NCBI GenBank assembly: GCA_050288705.1
Contig: JBNKEI010000207.1
Span: forward strand, 103,614-167,613
Origin: JBNKEI01 sp050288705
GTDB lineage: Bacteria > Myxococcota > Myxococcia > Myxococcales > UBA5297
Direction: 5' to 3'
DNA: 64,000 nt
The notes beneath the pieces were generated by a model, which had not been told where the DNA came from, ran no database searches, and saw only the letters and a list, made by a program, of their open reading frames with translations. A program made the translations under genes and the position numbers. Each line of letters opens with the position of its first letter. Position 1 is the stretch's first letter. Shown here in pieces: positions 24,467 to 33,200 of the stretch.

Positions 24467-25813
24467 TCAACTTCTAGTGATCGGAATTACCAAAGGTTGA
24501 CCTATATAAAACCCTTTATGGGATATCTGATTGAGGCGCACAATGTCAAAAGGGTTACAGTTAAAATTTTTAGCGATAGACCTGATAGTGTCAAACTTTC
24601 GAACGTAGTAGCCTCTATATCTTCCGGTCGTATTTTTGGTGAGGCATTTGGCTATGCTATAAGATTTATTTTTAGTAACTCGCAGTTTATATCTCCCTTT
24701 CTTCATTGGTGGGGTCACCATATGCAAAAGTTCCGGATTTAATTCCATGAGTTCCGATTCATTAACAGAAGCACATTGGGCCAGCAGTCCAAGATCGGTG
24801 GGGTAGGTTACTTCCACAATCTCGAATTCAAAAGGAGCCAGGCTTTTGATTTTCGAAATGCTAAAAAGCTGGGGATGCTTAGCGATCAGTGCCGCTGCCA
24901 TTATTCTAGGTACGTACGTCCTGGTTTCTTGCAGAAAAGCATTTTCTTTATTCACCAGAGTCCAGAAATCACGGGATTTATAAGTTTTAATTGCCTTGCG
25001 TACCTTTTCTGGTCCTGCGTTATAGGAAGCCCAAGCTAAAGTCCAATCACCCCAATATTTGTATAGGTCTTTGAGGTATCGCGCGGCTGCATGAGTAGAC
25101 TTTATGGGATCTTTGCGTTCATCCACCCAAAAGTTAATTCTCAAATCGTAATGTTGGGCAGTTTTCGGCATGAATTGCCACGGTCCGCCTGCTCCCATGG
25201 ATGAAATCGCATGTGTAGAAAAACCACTTTCAATCATAGATAAGTATACTAAATCAGTGGGTAAATTTCGAGAACGAAGAATTGATTGAAAAAGGGGGAT
25301 AAATCGGTCGGCACGCGCAAGCCAGAGGGAAAAAAAGCGCTGACTTTTAAAAAACGTAACGCAGTCTTCTACCCAAGAATTGTATACAATGGGAATATTA
25401 TATTTTTTTTGTAGTGACGCTGAAGGGAAAGGAAGAGAAGTAGCCGTAGGCCGCAATTTTCGGTCAGAAAAGATTTCTTTTTCCGCGTTTCTGACCTCTT
25501 TCAATTCTAATGCGGCGGGATCGTTTTCTAGGGCATTTCCACGCTTGGCCTTTTCCGCGATATTAATGGATGCCGGTGACGCTGCCTGGTTGGCCAGCAC
25601 CAGAGATGAAGACGCTAATACTGCAAGCGAAACAAACCAACAACAAGCTAGCCTTTGAGTGTAGAGAACACCAATGAGTCCCTGTTCGCTTACTGGCAGC
25701 TTATTCGATAACCTAAGTTTTTTTTGCGGTAATTCCTTCATAGAACCACACGGGCGAAGGAATGGTAACATACTTGGCAACGATTGATATAGATTTTGTG
25801 CGCTAATTAGCAA
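24467..25813 (-). CDS. Membrane or periplasmic lytic transglycosylase with SLT and LysM domains (MltD-like)
   Basis: A 448-residue murein-cleaving enzyme. A hydrophobic segment (about 55-76, LACCWFVSLAVLASSSLVLA) serves as signal or anchor. The SLT domain (about 180-300) has the catalytic glutamate in MIESGFS (about E195), then MGAGGPWQFMPKTAQ and LAWASYNAGPEKV; a LysM repeat (about 400-446) binds peptidoglycan. The start is unresolved: the longest frame begins with TTG at 25813, with ATGs at 25771 and 25741; none has a convincing ribosome site. It is the first gene upstream of tssJ, so it may open the wall for the T6SS membrane complex, as known for MltE or TagX-type partners. Confidence 0.85.
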   Translation of the reverse strand: MLISAQNLYQSLPSMLPFLRPCGSMKELPQKKLRLSNKLPVSEQGLIGVLYTQRLACCWFVSLAVLASSSLVLANQAASPASINIAEKAKRGNALENDPAALELKEVRNAEKEIFSDRKLRPTATSLPFPSASLQKKYNIPIVYNSWVEDCVTFFKSQRFFSLWLARADRFIPLFQSILRSRNLPTDLVYLSMIESGFSTHAISSMGAGGPWQFMPKTAQHYDLRINFWVDERKDPIKSTHAAARYLKDLYKYWGDWTLAWASYNAGPEKVRKAIKTYKSRDFWTLVNKENAFLQETRTYVPRIMAAALIAKHPQLFSISKIKSLAPFEFEIVEVTYPTDLGLLAQCASVNESELMELNPELLHMVTPPMKKGRYKLRVTKNKSYSIAKCLTKNTTGRYRGYYVRKFDTIRSIAKNFNCNPFDIVRLNQISHKGFYIGQPLVIPITRS

Positions 25814-25823
25814 CTTTCCTAGG

Positions 25824-27527
25824 CTAGGCGGGTCGGTACACTCGATAGTCGATGTCTGGAAAGAGGTTGTCTTTGTGTTCTAGAAAGGTTAGCCATTGTT
25901 CGTCGATGCAGCGATTTCTAATCTGATCGTAAAGTTTGTTGAATCTGAGCACATGCTCCTTGGTTCGACGAGTAGCGTAGTCAACCATGGTTCCAGTTTT
26001 CATGATGAAGGCCCAATCTGATGATTGAGCCAATAGAAGTTCTCGTGCTGCCTGATTCAGTGCTCTGCTAATCGCAAATGTACTTGCGGTTTGCTCGGGA
26101 AAGCCGCATTTAGCATTAATTCCACTAGGGAGGGAATTGGGGTTATCGCCCGCAGAATTGCTTACTCGGTGATCGGTAGTGTCATTCCAATTTCGGTCGT
26201 GTTCGCAAAACTCCCGAGCAAGAGCAATCATTCGCTCGGTTGCTTTGTGGAGATGTCGGTAAATCCAGTCATTTCGATAGCCTAACCAAACTCCATTATG
26301 GCCTCCTGACCCCCACGAACAGGAGGGTGGGCTTGCCAATTGGTTTTCCGGATTCTCGCGTAGAAAATCTAGCGGTGAGACTAGCTGATAGTTATCCTGA
26401 TCGAAAACCGATTGTCGAATAAACAAGTCCAAAAATTCTGGACCCTCAAACCACCAGTGGCCAAAGAGTTCAGCGTCATATGGCGCAACAATGATCGGTT
26501 TGCGACCGGGCATAGAACGTGCAAGTTGTTCAATTTGGTCGCGTCTTTTGCACATGAAGTCGCTAGCATGCACGGCGGCTCGTGCAAGTGCAGCGTTACG
26601 CTGATATGGTTGCTTGTTGGGAGTCTTGCCGGTTATGCGGTAATATTTAATCCCGGTATTTTTGCGATTTCCGTTTGGTTGGATGTAAGGACGTACATAT
26701 TCTAAGTCGAGGTCATATCCGATGTCGCGGTAAAACTCTCGATACCAATAATCACCAGGATATCCGTGGTCGCTGCTCCATACTTGCTGGCTAGAGTGGG
26801 GGTCGCGACCGAAGGCTGCGGTTCCGGTAGAAGTAAAAAGGGGAGCGTATACACCGTATCTTGGTTTTGGAGTGGCGTTAAGTATTCCGTGAGTATCTAC
26901 AAAAAAGTAACGGATTCCCTCCGCAGCGAGAAATCTTTCTATTCCCGGAAAATACCCGCATTCTGGCAACCAGCAGCCAGCAGGATTGCGTCCGAATATG
27001 ATGCGATAGTGAGCAGTGGCAACTGCTATTTGTGCTCGTACGGCCTCGGGAAAAATTTGCATTAGTGGCAAAAATCCGTGGGTTGCCCCACTAGTAATTA
27101 TTTCTAGGCATCCATCGTCTTGCAGATGACGAAAGGCAGTTACTAAATCGCACTGATATTTCTCTTCAAATGCCCGACGAGTACCTAGGTGACGGTCGCG
27201 ATAGAATTGCGCAAGTGGTTGAAAAGTGGCATCCTTGGCGTTACGAATGAGTTCATTTTCGGAAAGCTCAATTAGACGTTCTAGCCATCGGGAATAACGC
27301 TTCATTAGCATTTCGTCACGAAGCATAGAAATGAGCGTTGGAGTTAGGCTTAGGGTGATACGAAAACTGACGTCATCGCGGCGTAGATTTTCAAATACTT
27401 GGAGCAGTGGGATGTAAGTCTCTGTGATTGCTTCGTAAAGCCAGTCTTCTTCCAAAAACTCTTCGTATTCGGGGTGGCGGATAAATGGGAGATGAGCGTG
27501 AAGTACCAATGAGAAATAACCTTTCAT
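25824..27527 (-). CDS. GH57-family 1,4-alpha-glucan branching enzyme
   Basis: A 567-residue cytoplasmic enzyme that makes alpha-1,6 branches in glycogen-like glucan. The N-terminal GYFSLVLHAHLPFIRHPE motif, the nucleophile in CWLPECGY (about E189) and the acid/base Asp in APYDAELFGHWWFEGP (about D351) are all present and match GH57 branching enzymes of the TK1436 type. A helical C-terminal domain follows. The second ATG (27527) is chosen because GGAG lies six bases before it but touches the first ATG (27533). It is 15 bases downstream of the DUF4912 gene and 11 upstream of the transglycosylase gene, so it may be read through into the T6SS operon. Confidence 0.9.
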   Translation of the reverse strand: MKGYFSLVLHAHLPFIRHPEYEEFLEEDWLYEAITETYIPLLQVFENLRRDDVSFRITLSLTPTLISMLRDEMLMKRYSRWLERLIELSENELIRNAKDATFQPLAQFYRDRHLGTRRAFEEKYQCDLVTAFRHLQDDGCLEIITSGATHGFLPLMQIFPEAVRAQIAVATAHYRIIFGRNPAGCWLPECGYFPGIERFLAAEGIRYFFVDTHGILNATPKPRYGVYAPLFTSTGTAAFGRDPHSSQQVWSSDHGYPGDYWYREFYRDIGYDLDLEYVRPYIQPNGNRKNTGIKYYRITGKTPNKQPYQRNAALARAAVHASDFMCKRRDQIEQLARSMPGRKPIIVAPYDAELFGHWWFEGPEFLDLFIRQSVFDQDNYQLVSPLDFLRENPENQLASPPSCSWGSGGHNGVWLGYRNDWIYRHLHKATERMIALAREFCEHDRNWNDTTDHRVSNSAGDNPNSLPSGINAKCGFPEQTASTFAISRALNQAARELLLAQSSDWAFIMKTGTMVDYATRRTKEHVLRFNKLYDQIRNRCIDEQWLTFLEHKDNLFPDIDYRVYRPA

Positions 27528-27542
27528 GCGCATCTCCGGTTA

Positions 27543-28460
27543 TTAATTGTTTTCTTCGGTTAAAGAATACTCTTTTGGTTTTTCTTCCGAAGAAGTCGAT
27601 GAGTCTTGAAAAAAACCGCTAGTGGAAAACTCGAAAAGACGTTCTCGATAGTAATCAGGAAAGGGATTCATTTCTAGGCAAGGAACCAAGTGCTCAGCAG
27701 GCCAAGTAAGCTGAGTGAGTTCGTGGTTATGACTATTATTGATATTGGGCGACGCCAAAGATATTTCCGATTGCAAAATGCTAAAAATTACTTCTTGCAA
27801 GTTGGTTGTTAAAAGACCGTTTCGTGGCTGATTTCGGCGTAGCGGTTCAAAGCGAGTGGATTCGGTGGACATATCGCAAAAAGGTTCGCTGCAGTCCTCT
27901 TGTTGGGAAATCGGAATTTGCTTTCGTCGTATGAATTCGGCCAACTGTTGGCTTGGTATGGATATGAAAGCGCGAACAAACCGGTCATCACGATTGTTGG
28001 AAGGACAAGCAGCGGGAGTATGCGTCGGGTTCGAAATTGGACCAATGCGCCGTATTTGGCCATCCAGGGAGGCAGCTATCACTTCTGCTCGATACGTTCG
28101 GTCGGCCGATAACCCATGAAAATACCAGCAGCTATCCGAAAGGGAACAATTTGATTCTTGTACTATCTGATCTCCTTGCCAAATCCGAACTTTGGTAATT
28201 GCCTGGGGCATCCAATCAAATGCTTTTTGAAGAGTGGGTGGAGAAAAATCCCAATAGACATAGGCAGCGGTGCAATGGAGAGTAAGTAAAACAACCTTGT
28301 CTTCTTCATAGTTAGAAGGTAATTCACCTAACTCTTCATTGTGCTCCCAGTACTGGTAGTACTCTTGGCTCTTCGGGTACTCTTGCGAGTGATCGCAATT
28401 TTCGTTTTCATTGCAAAGCGCTATTTCGAGCCCTTTTTCTTTTTCAGGCAATTTCACCAT
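27543..28460 (-). CDS. DUF4912-domain protein
   Basis: A 305-residue protein without signal peptide. The central part (about 50-130) has VVLLTLHCTAAYVYWDFSP and a following Ig-like pattern (WYFHGLSADRTYRAEVIA), which matches DUF4912, a beta-sandwich family often found beside GH57 and glucan-metabolism genes. The rest is low in recognisable motifs and acidic. The role is unknown; the tight pairing with the GH57 branching enzyme suggests carbohydrate binding or control of that enzyme. A strong AGGAGG lies five bases before the ATG. It is the first gene of the leftward run. Confidence 0.75.
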   Translation of the reverse strand: MVKLPEKEKGLEIALCNENENCDHSQEYPKSQEYYQYWEHNEELGELPSNYEEDKVVLLTLHCTAAYVYWDFSPPTLQKAFDWMPQAITKVRIWQGDQIVQESNCSLSDSCWYFHGLSADRTYRAEVIAASLDGQIRRIGPISNPTHTPAACPSNNRDDRFVRAFISIPSQQLAEFIRRKQIPISQQEDCSEPFCDMSTESTRFEPLRRNQPRNGLLTTNLQEVIFSILQSEISLASPNINNSHNHELTQLTWPAEHLVPCLEMNPFPDYYRERLFEFSTSGFFQDSSTSSEEKPKEYSLTEENN

Positions 28461-28772
28461 GACTGCCTCCTGTCTTTTGGAGCCTGTGATTTCATGGCGA
28501 ATTTTTACTCCTCCCCAAAGCCTTCATTTCATCGCAATGTTCCAATCGACGCCTTCTACGGCATGAGCGGATCGTGGTCAAGAAAGGTTTTCCATAAATG
28601 ACTTTAAAACCATTTTAATTTGGCTAGTGACTAATACATCTCCTCTTTTACATGACAACAGTCTACACTTGTGAACAGTGAGGTAAATAGGTCAGGAGTC
28701 ACCGATACACTAAGGTATGACGCAAACGTAAAGAAAGCGCATAGCTAGCATTCGATGCGAAAGGAGACGCTG
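28461..28772. other. Divergent intergenic region between DUF4912 and GT genes
   Basis: About 310 bases with no convincing gene. It should hold promoters for both directions. On the minus strand a fair promoter is listed separately; on the plus strand I see only weak boxes. Short frames here look like shadows. Confidence 0.6.
28553..28581 (-). promoter_or_regulatory. Possible promoter for the DUF4912-GH57(-T6SS) run
   Basis: Read leftward: TTGACC (28576-28581), a 17-base spacer, and TAGAAG (28553-28558). Five and four of six consensus bases match. It lies about 95 bases before the DUF4912 ATG. Confidence 0.35.
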
Positions 28773-30143
28773 GTGAACAAAAGCCTGGACAGGGTTTTAT
28801 ACTGCAGTTTTCAGGTGCTTCCTAGTCGAACTTCCTTAGGGATCAGGGCCGAGAATTACTTGCAAAGCATTGCTCTGTGCACAGAATTGGACGTCATGAC
28901 TATAAAGCCCAGCAACTTTAGCCCCGTCGAACAATTTCAAGGTGCGCAGTTGCTACGAATCCCCGTGGGAGAAGGGCAACTTCCTGCGCGAGTTTATGCT
29001 TTCGAACGAGCATTGCGCCGACATATGGAGACAGCTCGTTATCGTGTAGTACATTTTACCGATCCTTATGGCGGATCGTTACTATGTAGCTTGCAAGCAA
29101 CCTATGGTTATCGCTTGATTTACGAGGCACTGGGATTTCCCTCGATTGAACTCGGTCACACCCATCCAGGTTTGGAAGAGAAGTTCATCGCAAGAATGAG
29201 TAAGCAAGAACTTTTTTGTCTTCTGAATGCTGACGCAGTGGTGGTAGGGTGCGAACAAACCGCGTCTTTTGTTCGTTCTCGTGGAGTTCCTCGGCAGAAA
29301 ATTACCATGGTGCCTACGGTAGTTGGCGCAAAGGTTTTTTCGGGAAAGTCATTGGAGAAGCCTGATCGGACCCCCATGAAAATTTTGTATCTGGGAAATC
29401 ACAACTCTTGGCAAGGAATCACTACTCTGTTGTCAGCCATGACTATTTCTACCCAACTTGCGCCAATGCGATTGATTTTGGCGGGGGAGTGTGACGGCGT
29501 ACAAAGACAAAAGGTAGAGAAAATGGTGATGGATTTTAATTTGCAAAACCTGGTTGAATACATCGAACTGACTGAATCGACTGATTGGAACTATTTGTTG
29601 TCTTCGGTGGATATAGGGGTTGCCCCCTTAGATAATAGTGAACGTAATCGTTCTCAAGGGGCGCCGGTGGGCAAAATTGCTTGTTATTTGACAGCCGGTA
29701 GGCCGGTTCTAGCAGCAGATCTTCCAATGGTTCGCGAAATAGCTGACGCGGAGTGTATTTCTTTTCATTCTCCTGAGGATGAAAACGACTTAGCGGAAAA
29801 ACTGGTAGAATTGGCTCGTAATCCTTTGCTGCGAGTGGCTATGGGAGAAAAGGCGCGGTGGCTGGCAAAAAGAAAACTCTCTGCTGAACAAGTACAAGCT
29901 AAGTGGAAAGAGCTTTATGCCTCCCTATTAGGCGTTGATGTGTGCGAAATGAATCGTGAGGAAGGGAAAAAAATTAGTCGCCTAGATGACGTTCTCAAAA
30001 ATAAGGTAGATTCCAAGCGCCCCTCTTTTCAATACCTTTCCGGTGGGGCAAAATTGTTACCAGAAAGTGGGAAGGCGTCTGATGAATGGTTGGGACATGT
30101 TCTTTTCGGATATTCTCCCTTGAAAAGGCCGTTCACGTGCTAG
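28773..30143 (+). CDS. GT4-type glycosyltransferase with C-terminal extension
   Basis: A 456-residue GT-B-fold glycosyltransferase. The C-terminal Rossmann half is clear: MKILYLGNHNSWQGITTLL opens the donor domain and KIACYLTAGRPVLAADLPMVREI is the nucleotide-sugar end. In place of the full EX7E motif the chain reads NRSQGAPVGKIACYL, so the first Glu may be missing. About 80 extra residues at the C-terminus (after about 385) have no recognised domain. The GTG at 28773 has AAGGAG six bases upstream and is preferred to the ATG at 28755, which has none. It is divergent from the DUF4912-GH57 pair and may act in the same polysaccharide pathway. Confidence 0.82.
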   Translation: MNKSLDRVLYCSFQVLPSRTSLGIRAENYLQSIALCTELDVMTIKPSNFSPVEQFQGAQLLRIPVGEGQLPARVYAFERALRRHMETARYRVVHFTDPYGGSLLCSLQATYGYRLIYEALGFPSIELGHTHPGLEEKFIARMSKQELFCLLNADAVVVGCEQTASFVRSRGVPRQKITMVPTVVGAKVFSGKSLEKPDRTPMKILYLGNHNSWQGITTLLSAMTISTQLAPMRLILAGECDGVQRQKVEKMVMDFNLQNLVEYIELTESTDWNYLLSSVDIGVAPLDNSERNRSQGAPVGKIACYLTAGRPVLAADLPMVREIADAECISFHSPEDENDLAEKLVELARNPLLRVAMGEKARWLAKRKLSAEQVQAKWKELYASLLGVDVCEMNREEGKKISRLDDVLKNKVDSKRPSFQYLSGGAKLLPESGKASDEWLGHVLFGYSPLKRPFTC

Positions 30144-30234
30144 CATGTTGTTCTCGTTAAATGTTCTTGGATTGGTCTATAAGACCGGCTCGCCAGGTTG
30201 AAGGCGTGCCCTAAAAAAAAAGAGACTGGGGGCC

Positions 30235-33200
30235 ATGGACCCACGCCGAATCCTTATCGTCGAGAGCCAGCAAGACTTCGCTCTGTCAATAGCGGCAGTT
30301 TTGCGTAATGCAGGTTTTCTTACTACTATCGCCGCGGATACCGGAGAAGCAGTGCGCGAGTTGGAAGCCCGTTGTTCGGACTTGGTAGTGTTGCGCGCCG
30401 AATTGCCCGATCAGAGCGGCTTTTCATTTTGTGGCGTACTAAAAAAGGGCCGTTTCGGAAGTTTTCCAGTCATTATAATTTCATCTGAGGCTAGTCTGGA
30501 GACATTTGAAAATCACCAGGCAACTCCATCTGCAGCTGACGCATACTTACAAATCCCTTTTGAACTGGAATCATTGGCAACAACAGCCGACGGATTGCTC
30601 AACTCGCCTCTCGACGTTACCGAGGAAGTCTTTTTGATTGAAACCCATCCAATAGAAGCTACCACTGAGGTCTCACCGAGTGCTACTCCGAGTGCTGCTC
30701 CGATCGACACCCCGGTCAAACCCCAACTAGCAGCCGCAGATGAACCTAGTGATTCCACTGACGATCATGCCACTCAAAAAACGACGCTCGACCATGACCA
30801 CGATGGGGACCATGGGAACGATGATCGCGGAGAGGGCGACGAGGACATAGAAGCAGCATTTGGCCGGGTTTCCAAGCCATCCGGACAAAACAAGACAGAG
30901 GCGTCGGATTCTAGTCCTCCTGGTTCAAAACCAGAAAAGGAAGCGGTGCGAATGCCGGCGACTCCTCCTCGGCTACCCGCTAAGCCCCCGCCGGTGCCTA
31001 AACGAGAACGCCGAAGCGCTATTACCGAAGAAGACCGAGCTTTTTTGGAGAGGTGTTTTGGTTCAATTGCCGATCGTAAAGCGGAGCTGCTGGCAGAAGC
31101 CAAAAACCAAATCAGGCGTAGCACTAAGAGAGAATTGCTTTCCACTCCTGAAGGTAAATTGCAGCTTTTGCGCGAGGAATTTAAAATTCGAGAAGCGCAG
31201 ATTGCTCGCATAAGCGAAATTTGGAGCTCACGGGAAAGAGAACTATTAGTAGCTGACGATCGACTCCATGAAAAAGACGTAGAAATTCAAGCTCTTAAGC
31301 ATCAAGTTGATGAGTTCATGCACCGGCTCAACGATGCGCGGAATGTTTTTTTGCAGAAGGAGCAGGAACACGGTATCGCGCTAGATGAATTGCTACTGCA
31401 GAAGTTTTCGCAGGAAAAAGAACTTATCGAGGTTGTCGCTAGTAAGGAAAAGGAAATCAATGTCCAAAAAAGTGAACTACGGCATAAAGAAGAAGAGCTG
31501 AGTTCTCGTTGTTTTGAGTTGGAATCTGCCCGCAATGACTACGAAACACTCTCTAAGCAATACCAAGTAGATGTACTCAAGGCAGAGCTTCGCGAGAAAG
31601 AGCTTGTTCACACTTTGGCAGTGCGAGAACATGAGATTTGTGGTTTGGCGCAAGATCTAGCGAAATCTCAAGAGCACAGTGAATTTTTGAAGCAGGAAAG
31701 AGATTTTCGTTTAGCAGCGCTCGATAGAGAGCTAAGAGCAGTAAAGGCGGAGACGGCAAGCGCAGTTGGTTCCAAAGAAGTCGAAATTTTCCGTACTCGG
31801 CAATCGCTGGAGGAAAAGCAGGCGCAGTTGGAATTGCTACAAGAAGATTCTAAGCAAAAGCAAGAGGAACTGCGACGCGAGCGAGACGATTTATTAGCGA
31901 GCCTCGGTGAAACCGAGCAGGAGCTTTCTGATGTCGAGCGTGAGCGCCAGTCTTTGCGTTGCCAGCGCGATGGAATGTGGCAGGCATTTTCGGAAAGAGT
32001 TGCCCAGCGAGACGAGCGCATAGCTAAGCTGGAGGATTCGCTTCACAGCGAGCGCGAAAGGGCGGTTGCCAAGGAGAATGAGCTTTCTGCAAGAATTAGT
32101 GCCGATCTAGCGACCATTGGTGAACTTGAAGGCGAGCTGGAAGCAGTCAAAGCGCATGGAGAGACGGTCGAAGAAGAACTTTACGGGCAAATTCAGGTCT
32201 TGTCCGAAGAGCTGGAACGTACCCGAGGAGACCTTGCTCTTGCTGGATCGGAAATTGAGGAGGCTGTTCGGCGATACTCCGAGTTGGAAGCGGCCAAGGC
32301 TCAAAGTGAGCAGCAATTAGAAGAACGTTACGCAGCCTTAGAGGAAGCCAAAAACCAAAGCGAACAGGGGCGAGATCAAAAATACGCATTACTTATGCAA
32401 GAAAAAGCGCAGAGTGAGGCCCAGCGCGATGAGCAGTACCAGCAGTTGCTGGAGGAAAAAAGGCAGTCGGAATCAAGACTCTCCGAGAACATTGATTCGT
32501 TAGCTCACGAGTTGGAAGAGACTCGAATCAAGGCTAAAGAGCGAGAGCAAGATCTTGCGGACATTATTTCCACCCATCAAGAACGCATCCAAGGTTTGGA
32601 AAGTGATCTCTCCACTTTGGAAGAAGAATCGGCTCGTACCGAAAAAGAGCTTAACGAGCAAAATGCAAATCTTGAGAGCACACTTGCCAAAACTCGTGAA
32701 GCGGCAGAAGAACGTGAGCAAGGTTTATTGGAAGAGCTGGCCTCCCGCGACCAGCGCATTTCGCTAATGCAGCAAGAAATTGAGTTGCTGAAAGAGACTA
32801 GAGCTGCCGAAGCTGCGCAGTTCGAGCAAGAAGCTGCTGGATTTCGCGCTACTATTCTCCAGTTGGAGGATTCGTGGGCTAGGCTCGACAAGGATAAATC
32901 TGAAGGAGACGCAGCTTTCCAACAACAGATCGCCATTCATCAGGCCCAAATTGGGGAACTGGAAGAGGTGCTGGAAAACACCCGACAAGCAGCTATGCAG
33001 CGCGAAGATAGTCTTCAAGACCAAATTGCTGCGGGTAACGAGCAGAGAAAACTTCTGGCCAATAAACTAGAAGAAGCGATTGCTATCCAGCAGGCTCGCG
33101 AGAAAGACCTGCTCCAATTAAGAGGGGAAATCGACGAAGAAAAGAAAGAGCACGCCTCGACTCGGCAGGAGAAAGCTGAGCGGGAAGCTGATTTGCACGC

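Noticed and set aside
5901..25813. VgrG, PAAR, PpkA or PppA in the T6SS cluster
   Set aside because: I looked through all frames and found no VgrG gp27/gp5-like, PAAR-repeat, kinase or PP2C-type sequence in the run.
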